The notes beneath the pieces are model-generated. The model was not told where the DNA came from. It saw only the letters and a list, made by a program, of their open reading frames with translations, and did no database searches. A stretch of 64,000 nt of DNA from Plebeiibacterium marinum (lineage in GTDB: Bacteria > Bacteroidota > Bacteroidia > Bacteroidales > Marinilabiliaceae), in assembly GCF_026013615.1 (NCBI RefSeq), contig NZ_JAPDPI010000002.1, positions 1 to 64,000 of the forward strand, written 5' to 3'. Positions 17,218 through 26,252 of this stretch are shown here, one piece after another. A program made the position numbers and the translations under genes. Position 1 is the stretch's first letter. Every line of letters starts with the position of its first letter.

Positions 17218-19308
17218 ATGGCAACATTAGAGAGAATTAGAAACAAAGGTGGTATTCTAGTAGCTGTTGTTATTGGCCTTGCCCTGTTTGCCTTTATCAT
17301 AGGTGACTTTTTAAAAAACAATGGGGGTGGGAATCAAGCAAGCAGCATTGAAGTAGGAGACATTAACGGCACCACCATTTCGTACGCAGCTTACCAGAAT
17401 GAAATAAACAAATCGGAAGATTTTAGAAAACTTCAAACTGGACAAAGCAGCCTTGATGCAAATACGCAACACCAAATAATGAATCAGGTATGGGAACAAA
17501 TGATTCAGGATGTATTGATGGGTGAAAAGTATGAAGAAGCAGGAATAGCCGTAAGTACTGAAGAAATATTAGAAATGGCAACCGGCAAGAATGCACACCC
17601 TGCGATTCGCCAAATGTTCTCAGATCCTCAAACCGGAGTATTTAATCAGGCAGCTGTAATCAATTTCCTTAGAAACAGAAAAAGAGACAGGAACGCCAAT
17701 ATATACTGGGAGTATATTGAAAATGCTATAGTTAAGGAAAAACTTAACTCAAAATACAGCAACCTTTTTTCTAAAGGCATATATACTACACAAAACATGG
17801 TTAACAGTGAAGCAAAAGCGGCTTTGAGATCAGTAGATTTTGACTTTGTTGCGGTAAACTACACTACGATTCCAGATAGCACAGTTGAAGTGTCAAACAG
17901 TGAGATCAAAGACTACTTCACCAACCATATGGAAGACTTCAAACAAGATGCAGAAAGAAGCATACAATATGTTTCTTTCACAGTTAATCCTTCTAAAGAA
18001 GACGAGCAACTTGCTGAAAAATGGATCACTGATACAAAAGATGAGTTCTCTAACACAGAACTGGACGCTGGCCAGTTTGTTACCATGAATTCAGACCTTC
18101 CATATGAAGACAAAAACATCAAAGCTGATGACTTGAGAATTTCAATCAAAGAGTTTGTTGAAAACGGAAAAGAAGGAGATGTTTTTGGCCCTTACCTTGA
18201 AGACAACGCATACAAATTAAGTCGCATTGTTAGCATCAAGCAATTACCTGACTCTGTTCGTGCCCGTCACATATTAATTCAGGAACAAAACCCAGCTACT
18301 GCAAATTCAATAGCGGATAGTTTAATGAACCTGATTAAAAAAGGAGAAGACTTTGCTGAACTTGCCCGCAAACACTCAAAAGATAATGGTTCGGCCATTA
18401 ACGGAGGTGATTTAAACTGGTTTAAGGAAGGTATGATGGTTAAACCATTTAACGACGCCTGCTTCAATGCAAAAAAAGGAGATGTTGTTAAAGTAGAAAC
18501 TCAGTTTGGAGTACATATCATCAACATTCAAAACGTTGGAGAAAAGGTTACAAAGTACAACGTAGCTACACTTGCAAGAGAAATAAAATACAGCTCAAAA
18601 ACATACCAACAGGTTTATTCAGAAGCTAACAGATTTGCCGCAAACAACAATTCCGCTGACAAATTTAAAGAGGCAATTAAAACAGAAAATAAAACTCCAC
18701 GTTATGCCACTTTAAAAGCAAACGACAGGGAAGTAAGAGGTTTAGAAAGTTCTCGCAGACTTGTTCAGTGGGCTTTTGAAGGCGAAATTAACGACATGTC
18801 ACCGACAATATACGAATTTGGAAACCAATTTGTAATTGCTGTAATTACCGATGCCAAAGAAAAAGGCTATCAAGACATCAATGATGTTGCCGTTAGAATC
18901 CGTGCAATTTTAGCCAAGGACAAAAAGGCTGAGATCATCATGAAGAAGTTTATTACCAATACAGCTTCTAGCCAGAGTTTATCATCTGTGGCTCAAAAGA
19001 TGGAAAGCACAGTTCAAACTGCAAACAACATCAATTTTGCTTCTTATCAAGTTCCTGGCGCAGGTTTTGAGCCAGCTCTTGTTGGATTGGCAACTTCTTC
19101 TGATATAAACAAAATATCAGCTCCTGTAAAAGGAAACAGAGGTGTATACGTAGTTAAAGTTACATCAGAGACTGTTGCTGAGGAAGCAAATACTGAAATG
19201 GCTAAAAGAACATTAGATCAAGCCACAAGCAGTAAAATCAATTACTCTTTAAGCAGATCTATTCGTGATGAAGCAGAAATTATTGACGAAAGAGCAAAAT
19301 ATTTCTAA
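17218..19308 (+). CDS. Peptidyl-prolyl isomerase of the SurA/PpiD type
   Basis: 696 residues. One membrane helix near the N-terminus (about 13-32, GILVAVVIGLALFAFIIGDF) anchors the protein to the inner membrane. A SurA-like chaperone region follows, then one parvulin domain (about 340-445, from RARHILIQEQ to FGVHIINI) and a long C-terminal chaperone part. The arrangement is that of PpiD, which helps fold proteins emerging into the periplasm. A TATATTCG box at 17170-17177 may be the -7 element. A strong terminator at 19332-19362 closes the unit. Confidence 0.9.
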   Translation: MATLERIRNKGGILVAVVIGLALFAFIIGDFLKNNGGGNQASSIEVGDINGTTISYAAYQNEINKSEDFRKLQTGQSSLDANTQHQIMNQVWEQMIQDVLMGEKYEEAGIAVSTEEILEMATGKNAHPAIRQMFSDPQTGVFNQAAVINFLRNRKRDRNANIYWEYIENAIVKEKLNSKYSNLFSKGIYTTQNMVNSEAKAALRSVDFDFVAVNYTTIPDSTVEVSNSEIKDYFTNHMEDFKQDAERSIQYVSFTVNPSKEDEQLAEKWITDTKDEFSNTELDAGQFVTMNSDLPYEDKNIKADDLRISIKEFVENGKEGDVFGPYLEDNAYKLSRIVSIKQLPDSVRARHILIQEQNPATANSIADSLMNLIKKGEDFAELARKHSKDNGSAINGGDLNWFKEGMMVKPFNDACFNAKKGDVVKVETQFGVHIINIQNVGEKVTKYNVATLAREIKYSSKTYQQVYSEANRFAANNNSADKFKEAIKTENKTPRYATLKANDREVRGLESSRRLVQWAFEGEINDMSPTIYEFGNQFVIAVITDAKEKGYQDINDVAVRIRAILAKDKKAEIIMKKFITNTASSQSLSSVAQKMESTVQTANNINFASYQVPGAGFEPALVGLATSSDINKISAPVKGNRGVYVVKVTSETVAEEANTEMAKRTLDQATSSKINYSLSRSIRDEAEIIDERAKYF

Positions 19309-19331
19309 AAAGAGAATACAAAAGATAATGA

Positions 19332-19362
19332 AAGCAGTCCGGGTTTCGGGCTGCTTTTTTTT
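19332..19362 (+). terminator. Strong intrinsic terminator after the PPIase gene
   Basis: AAGCAGTCCG and CGGGCTGCTT pair over 10 bp (one G-T) around a 5-nt loop and end in a run of T. It lies 23 bp after the stop codon. Confidence 0.9.
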
Positions 19363-19414
19363 ATTCCGTTAACCGAAGTCACCTCTTCGTATGGAAATCC
19401 TCAAGTTTATATAC

Positions 19415-19446
19415 AAAAAAAGGGAAGCCAATACGACTCCCCCTTG
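19415..19446 (-). terminator. Terminator at the end of the dcw cluster
   Basis: Read on the minus strand, AAGGGGGAGTC pairs imperfectly with GGCTTCCCTT and continues into seven T residues. It lies 27 bp beyond the stop of the GatB/YqeY gene and would close the whole minus-strand unit. Confidence 0.6.
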
Positions 19447-19472
19447 TTGCTAACTCTAAATACCTTTAGTTG

Positions 19473-19925
19473 CTAGGCACTTAATATCTTTTTTACCAAA
19501 TCTGCAATTTCTTTGCCATCTGCTTTACCTCCCAATTCCTTCGATGCCATCCCCATTGCCTTACCCATTTCCTTCATAGATTGGGCTCCTGATTTTTCAA
19601 CAATAGCAGCAACCATCTTTTCCAATTCTGCTCCTGTTACCTGTTCTGGCATATATTTAGCAATTACTTCAGCTTCTGCATTTTCTTTTTCTGCAAGATC
19701 TTCCCGCCCTTGCTCAACAAAAATAGCAGCAGCATCCTTACGTTGCTTTACCATTTTTTGTAGAATTTTCAAACCGGCATCCTCAGCTAATTCCTCACTT
19801 GCCCCTTTTGCTGTATTAGCTTCAATAAGCTCTTTTTTAATACCTCTCAAAGCCTCCAATGCAACTCTATCTTTGGCTTTCATTGCTGTCTTTATGTCCT
19901 GCGTAATCTGATCTATTAAACTCAT
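19473..19925 (-). CDS. GatB/YqeY domain protein
   Basis: 150 residues, the length of free-standing YqeY proteins, which share the helical tail domain of the GatB amidotransferase subunit. The sequence is helical and Ala/Lys/Glu-rich, with the family strings RKDAAAIFVEQGREDL and KYMPEQ. Its exact biochemical role is unsettled; a tRNA-related function has been proposed from the homology. It lies 25 bp downstream of ftsZ and is probably transcribed with it, a common arrangement in Bacteroidota. Confidence 0.9.
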   Translation of the reverse strand: MSLIDQITQDIKTAMKAKDRVALEALRGIKKELIEANTAKGASEELAEDAGLKILQKMVKQRKDAAAIFVEQGREDLAEKENAEAEVIAKYMPEQVTGAELEKMVAAIVEKSGAQSMKEMGKAMGMASKELGGKADGKEIADLVKKILSA

Positions 19926-19950
19926 TATTCAATACTATTAATACATTAAT

Positions 19951-21447
19951 TTAATCAACGTTATCATGCAAATAAGGATTATCACGAACAATTTTTGTTC
20001 TCCCATCCTTACCCTCTGAAATAGTAAACCTGGATACTTTATAATCCCCTTCATCCTCCTGAACAGGATTTATTTTAACCCTTTTTCTTTTATAAGCAGG
20101 TATATTCTCCAGGCGCTCAATATACCTATCATCCTCCATATCTTCCGGAGTGATACTAAACCGTTCTCCTATACCTGTAGCAATTTGACTACGCTGGTAT
20201 TGGTCTCCTGTATATGACTCTGGTTCTTTAACTTCCTTCTTGCGTGGTGTTGACTTATAGAACATATTTATACGCTCATCTTTGGCCTTTTCTATCTCAT
20301 CAAAATCAATCACCCGGCTTTGCCCCTCATCCATTGCTTCATCGCCTATGCCCAAATCCAGCTCCAAAGGCTCCTCATCAACTGTACTAACGAAATCACT
20401 TGTAATTTCTGATTCCCCATCCAATGAAAACTTTTGGACTTTGGGCTCATTCCTTGCCGAAAACTCGGCAATATTACGCGTATTAAAACCCGTGGCAATA
20501 ATGGTTACATTAACCATATCTTTTAAGTGTTCATCAGAACCCGTACCCCAAATAATCGATGCGCTGGCACCAACTGTATCCTGAACAAAGTCAGTCACTT
20601 CACCCACCTCATCCATAGTAATCTCATCAACTCCGGATGTGATATTCAGAAGAATATTTTTTGCTCCCCGGATATCGTTACTATTCAACAATGGTGATTC
20701 TAAAGCTTGCTGTATAGCCATAAGCGCCCGATTTTCTCCTGAAGCAGAAGAACTACCCATAATAGCCACACCACTATCCTTCATCACAGTTTCAACATCG
20801 GCAAAATCAACGTTTATATATCCATGCACCGTAATTATCTCAGCAATCCCTTTAGCCGCAGTAGACAATACATCATCCGCTTTGGAGAAGGCATTTGACA
20901 ACTTAAGGTCTCCATACATTTCCCGTAACTTTTCATTATTGATCACCAAAAGGGAATCAACATTTTTCTCCATTTCGGCAATCCCGTCAAGGGCCTGATT
21001 TATCCTTAATTTTCCCTCAAACTTAAACGGAATGGTAACAATACCTACTGTTAGGATTCCCAAATCACGTGCAGCTTTTGCAATTATAGGCGCTGCACCG
21101 GTTCCGGTTCCTCCTCCCATACCTGCAGTAATAAAAACCATCCGGGTATTATCCTTCAGAACATTCTCAATATCTGTAAGATTCTCTATAGCTGACTGCT
21201 TTCCCTTTTCGGGCTTATTACCAGCTCCCCTCCCCTCTGTCAGTGATTCTCCCAATTGAATCTTTACAGGAACCGGACTATTTTCCAATGCCTGGGCATC
21301 AGTATTGCACACCAGGAAATTAACATCCTTGATACCCTGACTGAACATGTGATTTACCGCATTACTACCACCTCCGCCAACTCCAATTACTTTTATGATG
21401 CAGTCGTTGTTTTGAGGCAACTCAAAACTCATCAAATCCTCGTTCAT
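19951..21447 (-). CDS. ftsZ: Cell division protein FtsZ
   Basis: The tubulin-like GTPase that forms the division ring. The 498 residues are longer than the roughly 385 of E. coli because of a C-terminal extension of about 170 residues. The core shows GVGGGGSNAVNHM near residue 24, the tubulin signature GGGTGTGAAP, and NITSGVDEITMDEV. The extension is charged and low in complexity, has YKRKRVKI, and ends NPYLHDNVD in place of the DxPxFLRR peptide that binds FtsA in proteobacteria. It lies 43 bp after ftsA. Confidence 0.97.
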   Translation of the reverse strand: MNEDLMSFELPQNNDCIIKVIGVGGGGSNAVNHMFSQGIKDVNFLVCNTDAQALENSPVPVKIQLGESLTEGRGAGNKPEKGKQSAIENLTDIENVLKDNTRMVFITAGMGGGTGTGAAPIIAKAARDLGILTVGIVTIPFKFEGKLRINQALDGIAEMEKNVDSLLVINNEKLREMYGDLKLSNAFSKADDVLSTAAKGIAEIITVHGYINVDFADVETVMKDSGVAIMGSSSASGENRALMAIQQALESPLLNSNDIRGAKNILLNITSGVDEITMDEVGEVTDFVQDTVGASASIIWGTGSDEHLKDMVNVTIIATGFNTRNIAEFSARNEPKVQKFSLDGESEITSDFVSTVDEEPLELDLGIGDEAMDEGQSRVIDFDEIEKAKDERINMFYKSTPRKKEVKEPESYTGDQYQRSQIATGIGERFSITPEDMEDDRYIERLENIPAYKRKRVKINPVQEDEGDYKVSRFTISEGKDGRTKIVRDNPYLHDNVD

Positions 21448-21490
21448 ATTGAATTACTTTTCTCTGTTAAAAAAAACAATGCCAAAACCT

Positions 21491-22831
21491 TTACATTTCA
21501 ACATCTTTCTCATCAAAAATTCCTGCAAAAGTTTTCTTAAGGTTTCCAAACAGATCACCTGTCATTTCTGTTCTTTCCTTTCTCTTCTTCTCCTTTTTCA
21601 CAGAAGGGGATTTCTTTGGTCTTTCAAAATCCTCCTCAAACTCATCAGGGAAAAGTTCTTGCTCAACCACTTGCTTAACAGGACTCTCCATCGCGGTAAG
21701 CAGCAAACCTATACTGGTTGCATACATTGATTTATCAGCTTCCTCAACACTATTAGAGTTGATATATTTATTTGGTAAACCTAAACGAACTTCAAGACCT
21801 GTTCTATATTTAACTAATTGAGGAAGATGCTTTAACAAGGCTCCACCACCGGTAACAACGATACCGGCACCAAGTTTATCATATAGCTTTGACGCTTCAA
21901 TTTGATATATCACATAATCCACAATTTCTTCCATCCTGGCCTGAATAATGTATGCCAATGACTTAAAAGAAATCTCCTTTGACTCCCAACCTTCTATTCC
22001 AGGGATTGTAACCACCATATCTTCCCTTTCAAGATCCCCCAATGCAGAACCAAACTGCTTTTTCAAAGACTCGGCCTGTTTATATAATACAGAACAACCT
22101 TCTTTAACATCTGAAGTAACCACATTTCCACCTAATGGTATTACAGCAGTATGCTGAATAACTCCATCATAAAACACAGCCACATCTGTTGTTCCGCCAC
22201 CAATATCCACCAGCACAACACCGGCTTCCTTCTCTTCTTCGGTTAAAACCGCACGTGCCGAGGCCATTGGTTCAAGAATCAGCTGATTAAGCTTTAAACC
22301 AACCCGATTAATGCATTTTTCTATGTTATTTACAGACGCAATCCTTCCTAAAACAATATGATAATTGCCTTCTAACCTTCTACCTGACATCCCAATAGGA
22401 TTTTTAACACCTGCTTCGTTATCCACAACATAATCCTGAGGAAAGACATGCAAGATATTTTCACCTGCCTCCAAAGGAATTTTGTAATTGTCTTTAAAAA
22501 GGTGATCTACATCAAACTGTGTAATTTCAAGATTAGTTTCTATATAGCGATAGCCACGGTTCTGCAGGCTCTTTATATGTTGACCTGCTATACCTACATA
22601 TACATCATATAGCTTTATACCGTATTTTGACTCAAGATTAAAAACGACATCTTTAATCGCATTAACGGTTTCTTCGATATTTAATACTACACCACGTTTT
22701 ACACCTGTTGAAGGAACTTTTTCTATTCCAACAACATTCAATCTTCCACTGTCATCCTTTTGTCCAACAACAGCTACAATTTTGGTGGTTCCAATATCGA
22801 TAGCAGCAATTAAATTGGATTGGTTGCTCAT
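21491..22831 (-). CDS. ftsA: Cell division protein FtsA
   Basis: Actin-like protein that ties FtsZ to the membrane. The 446 residues include AAIDIGTTKIVAVVG (phosphate 1), VVLVDIGGGTTDVAVF (phosphate 2) and GIVVTGGGALLKHLP (adenosine motif), with the SHS2 1C subdomain between. The tail is basic (SVKKEKKRKERTEM) and ends GNLKKTFAGIFDE, which could form the amphipathic membrane-targeting helix. It starts 4 bp after ftsQ, consistent with coupled expression. Confidence 0.96.
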   Translation of the reverse strand: MSNQSNLIAAIDIGTTKIVAVVGQKDDSGRLNVVGIEKVPSTGVKRGVVLNIEETVNAIKDVVFNLESKYGIKLYDVYVGIAGQHIKSLQNRGYRYIETNLEITQFDVDHLFKDNYKIPLEAGENILHVFPQDYVVDNEAGVKNPIGMSGRRLEGNYHIVLGRIASVNNIEKCINRVGLKLNQLILEPMASARAVLTEEEKEAGVVLVDIGGGTTDVAVFYDGVIQHTAVIPLGGNVVTSDVKEGCSVLYKQAESLKKQFGSALGDLEREDMVVTIPGIEGWESKEISFKSLAYIIQARMEEIVDYVIYQIEASKLYDKLGAGIVVTGGGALLKHLPQLVKYRTGLEVRLGLPNKYINSNSVEEADKSMYATSIGLLLTAMESPVKQVVEQELFPDEFEEDFERPKKSPSVKKEKKRKERTEMTGDLFGNLKKTFAGIFDEKDVEM

Positions 22832-22835
22832 CTTA

Positions 22836-23570
22836 TTACTTTTTTGTACAAATTATCTGATCCTTATACTTCAAATTAATTTCTCTGTAATTATTCCATT
22901 CACGAGGGTGAAGCCCATGTGTATAAAACGCATAGAGATTCCTCATTTTTACGGCATAATTTTCAAGCGAACCCAGATAAACAATCTGGTCGCCCACTCT
23001 GGGAGCCAAAGAAAACTCCCCATTATTTTCAACATATATTTGTTCAATCTGCGAATTCCAAAAAGGATCACCTTCAATGAAACGGGCAAATTCAATAATT
23101 TCATTTAAACTATCCAGTGTATTAACATGACCACTTAACACAAGAGTATGGGCAGCAAACTGATTTGATAATGGCATTTTTTCACCTTCCTCATCAATAT
23201 AGTATGAGTCGTAGCCAGAAAACACTCTTAACAAAGGTTTTCTTTGTCCAATAAAAACGTTCAGATTTCCACCAACAGTACAATAAGCCTCACACTCATT
23301 GATGGCATCATGCTTTTTCAGAAACGTCTCAATTTCTTCACAGTTTATATTTTCAACTTCACCTCCCAACAAGCGAGGATATTTATTTAATAAAACACTG
23401 CGTATCTGCGTCGAAGTCACGAACTGTGCATTAACACTATCTTTAACTTCTACAAGAACATGCGAGCAGACAACTTCACTTTTCCCTTTTGAAACAAATG
23501 CAAAAACAACAGGAAAAAATGCAATCAAAAGCATCCAAAGACTAATATTTCGTATTTTCTTAAAATTCAT
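22836..23570 (-). CDS. ftsQ: Division protein FtsQ (DivIB type)
   Basis: 244 residues with one N-terminal membrane helix (about 9-27), then a periplasmic POTRA-like domain (VLVEVKDSVNAQFVTSTQIRSVL) and a beta domain (LRVFSGYDSYYIDEEGEKMPLS is typical of FtsQ). It bridges early and late divisome proteins. Similarity across phyla is low; position between murC and ftsA supports the call. The 141-bp gap upstream is the largest inside the cluster and holds a dyad at 23652-23682. Confidence 0.88.
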   Translation of the reverse strand: MNFKKIRNISLWMLLIAFFPVVFAFVSKGKSEVVCSHVLVEVKDSVNAQFVTSTQIRSVLLNKYPRLLGGEVENINCEEIETFLKKHDAINECEAYCTVGGNLNVFIGQRKPLLRVFSGYDSYYIDEEGEKMPLSNQFAAHTLVLSGHVNTLDSLNEIIEFARFIEGDPFWNSQIEQIYVENNGEFSLAPRVGDQIVYLGSLENYAVKMRNLYAFYTHGLHPREWNNYREINLKYKDQIICTKK

Positions 23571-23651
23571 TTTACAAGGCCTGTATAAACCCTTTTAAAT
23601 ATAAACTTAATAACACACACCAGATAATCACTCATCCCTTATTTATAAACA

Positions 23652-23682
23652 TTTACCAAAAATTTATTAACGTTTTGGCAAA
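23652..23682. promoter_or_regulatory. Operator-like dyad upstream of ftsQAZ
   Basis: TTTACCAAAA and TTTTGGCAAA are reverse complements at 9 of 10 positions, separated by 11 nt. The centre-to-centre distance is about two helical turns. It lies 82 bp before the ftsQ start. It could bind a dimeric regulator or form an RNA hairpin; there is no T tract. Confidence 0.45.
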
Positions 23683-23711
23683 AATCAATTCCAATATTTG
23701 TAAAACTCACT

Positions 23712-25100
23712 CTACAAATTGAACTTTTCTTTATAACTCTGTGTGATTTTGTCAATTTCCTTATCAATATCTCCTGCCCCCATCATCAATAAAACCTCAG
23801 GCTTCAATTGCTCCAAATTCTCAAACAATCCTTCTTTCGACGACAGTTTTTTCACAGGCAGATCAACCAATCCCAAAATCATATCAGAATTCACCCCTTC
23901 CATAGGCAACTCCCTTGCCGGATAAATATCCAACATCACCAACTCATTGAGCAGGCTTAAGCTCTGGGCAAATTCTTTATGGAAGTCATTTGTTCTTGAA
24001 AACAAATGAGGTTGAAAAACCCCGGTGATTTTTTTTTCAGGATACAATGCCCTTACTGAATTTACAGTTGCTTTTATTTCTTCCGGATGATGGGCATAAT
24101 CGTCTATCAACACAAAACCTTCTGTTTTAATCCTGTAATCAAACCGCCTCCTGATACCCTTAAACTGCGGCAATGCAGTTCGCAACTCCTCAGATGTTGC
24201 TCCACACAACAACGCTGCGGCACAGGCTCCTACAGCATTTTCAACATTTACTAAAGCAGGAATACCCAACTTTAAACCACAACACTTTTCTTCAGGAGCA
24301 TATAAATCAAAAACATATAAACCTCCTTCAAGCCTTATATTGTCGGCATAAAAATCAGCTGACGCATCACTTAAAGAATAAGTAAAAACAGAAACGCCCT
24401 CTCTTTTTGGAAACTCAAGATCAATTTCTTTTTTTGTCAACAAAATTCCTCCTGCCTGAACCAAGGAAGCAAATTCCTTAAACGACTCCTTAACTGAGGC
24501 ATCTGTTCCATAAATATCTAAATGGTCAGCATCTGCAGATGACACCAACGCCAAAAAAGGCGTTAACTGCAGAAACGACCGATCGAACTCATCAGCTTCT
24601 AAAACAACATAATCTGATTTTGCAGAAGTCAATAAGTTGGTTTTATAATTTTGAGAAACCCCTCCCAAAAACGCACTACAATCAACACTGGACTGTTTCA
24701 ACAAATGCGAGACCATAGTTGATATGGTTGTTTTTCCATGCGTTCCGGCTACACATACACCTTTATGCTCCCGGGTTAACATTCCCAACACCTGAGAACG
24801 CTTCTTTACCTCAAATCCATTATTAATAAAAAAACACAACTCACCATGATCCCTCGGAATAGCCGGAGTATATACAACAAGTGTTTTTTCGACATTCTTA
24901 TATTCTTCGCTTACACTGGCTATATTATCTTCAAAATGTATTTCAATCCCCTCTTTTTCCAATTCGCCAGTAAGAATGGTAGGCGTACGATCATATCCTG
25001 CCACACAAAAGCCATTAGCTTTAAAATAGCGGGCCAGGGCACTCATTCCAATTCCCCCAATCCCTACAAAATAAACATTCCGAATCTTCTGTAAATCCAT
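23712..25100 (-). CDS. murC: UDP-N-acetylmuramate--L-alanine ligase
   Basis: Adds L-alanine to UDP-MurNAc, the first peptide step of peptidoglycan assembly, in the cytoplasm. The 462 residues fit the family. GIGGIGMSALA near the N-terminus is the UDP-binding motif typical of MurC, VAGTHGKTTISTMV is the ATP loop, and DDYAHHPEEIKAT is the diagnostic central signature. It directly abuts murG (stop and start adjacent), so it is in the same operon. Confidence 0.96.
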   Translation of the reverse strand: MDLQKIRNVYFVGIGGIGMSALARYFKANGFCVAGYDRTPTILTGELEKEGIEIHFEDNIASVSEEYKNVEKTLVVYTPAIPRDHGELCFFINNGFEVKKRSQVLGMLTREHKGVCVAGTHGKTTISTMVSHLLKQSSVDCSAFLGGVSQNYKTNLLTSAKSDYVVLEADEFDRSFLQLTPFLALVSSADADHLDIYGTDASVKESFKEFASLVQAGGILLTKKEIDLEFPKREGVSVFTYSLSDASADFYADNIRLEGGLYVFDLYAPEEKCCGLKLGIPALVNVENAVGACAAALLCGATSEELRTALPQFKGIRRRFDYRIKTEGFVLIDDYAHHPEEIKATVNSVRALYPEKKITGVFQPHLFSRTNDFHKEFAQSLSLLNELVMLDIYPARELPMEGVNSDMILGLVDLPVKKLSSKEGLFENLEQLKPEVLLMMGAGDIDKEIDKITQSYKEKFNL

Positions 25101-26180
25101 TTATACTAACTTCAATATTTCATCAACAATTTCATTTGCAGCATCAGGCTTGGCAAACTTAACTATATTCATTTGACAAGTGCTCATCCTGTCATCATCC
25201 TGTACCAACTCCAAAACCTCGCCAATTAACCTTTCCCGCACCTCACTATCTTTAACCAAGATTGCGGCACTTTCTTTAACCAAAGCTATCGCATTTTTAG
25301 TTTGATGATCTTCAGAAACATTTGGCGAAGGAACAAAAACCACTGCTTTTTGCAACAATGCCATTTCTGAGATAGATGATGCCCCTGCCCTGGAAACAAC
25401 TACATCAGCCAATGCAAAGGCAGCTTCCATCTTATCGACGAATGCCATAATTTTTACATTTTTATTTTCCGGGACTGCCTTTTTTATATCTTCATAATAA
25501 AACTTGCCTGTCTGCCATATCAACTGAATATTCTGATCCAATAGTTTTTGATAACCGGCAAGAACACCTTCATTTACAGATCTAGCCCCCAAACTACCTC
25601 CTGTAACAAAAACAACTCTCTTATCCGGATCTAAATCAAAATACTTTGCAGCATCCCTCTTTTCAATCTTCTTTAATAAATTCTGTCTGACAGGGTTTCC
25701 TGTCAGAATTATTTTATCCTTTGGAAAAAACCTTTCCATATCGGGATAAGCCACACAAATCCTGCTTACTTTTTTGGATAATATTTTATTGGTAACACCC
25801 GGATACGAATTCTGCTCCTGGATAACACAGGGGATATTTCTATTGGATGCTACTCTTAAAACAGGACCACTGGCATACCCTCCAACCCCAACAACTACAT
25901 CAGGATTAAAATCTTTCACCACCTTTCTGGCCTTTAACATACTTGATGCCAGCTTAAAAAAGAAAGTAATATTCTTAAACGTCAACCTACGCTGAAACCC
26001 AGCCACAGGAAGACCCACTATTTTATATCCGGCTGCCGGCACTTTTTCCATTTCCATCTTACCTTCGGCTCCAACGAAAAGAATGTCTATATTTTTATCT
26101 CTTTGTATAAGCGCATTGGCAATAGAAACTGCCGGAAAAATATGTCCCCCGGTTCCTCCGCCACTAATTATTACTCTCAT
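25101..26180 (-). CDS. murG: UDP-GlcNAc:lipid I N-acetylglucosaminyltransferase
   Basis: Converts lipid I to lipid II at the inner face of the membrane. The 359 residues fit the family. The first G loop ISGGGTGGHIFPA and second G loop VTGGSLGARSVN are both intact, and the C-terminal SRAGASSISEMALLQKA is the UDP-GlcNAc binding segment. It abuts murC and lies 72 bp after ftsW. Confidence 0.96.
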   Translation of the reverse strand: MRVIISGGGTGGHIFPAVSIANALIQRDKNIDILFVGAEGKMEMEKVPAAGYKIVGLPVAGFQRRLTFKNITFFFKLASSMLKARKVVKDFNPDVVVGVGGYASGPVLRVASNRNIPCVIQEQNSYPGVTNKILSKKVSRICVAYPDMERFFPKDKIILTGNPVRQNLLKKIEKRDAAKYFDLDPDKRVVFVTGGSLGARSVNEGVLAGYQKLLDQNIQLIWQTGKFYYEDIKKAVPENKNVKIMAFVDKMEAAFALADVVVSRAGASSISEMALLQKAVVFVPSPNVSEDHQTKNAIALVKESAAILVKDSEVRERLIGEVLELVQDDDRMSTCQMNIVKFAKPDAANEIVDEILKLV

Positions 26181-26184
26181 ATCC

Positions 26185-26225
26185 CTTTTAAGTTTGAAGT
26201 TGGAAGTATAAAATCTGAAGAGCGA
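26185..26225. repeat. AAGTTTGAAGTTGGAAGT-type repeat in the ftsW-murG gap
   Basis: The 72-bp gap contains AAGTTTGAAGTTGGAAGT followed by looser copies of the same word. Short AAGT-TGAAGT words like these are scattered between genes in many Bacteroidota genomes. It is one of the few loose spots in an otherwise tightly packed cluster. Confidence 0.4.
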
Positions 26226-26252
26226 AACTCCTTAATCCATACTTCTATAATT

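Noticed and set aside
19951-21447. Frameshift or fusion causing the long FtsZ
   Set aside because: The reading frame is continuous and the extension is charged linker, as usual for the phylum.
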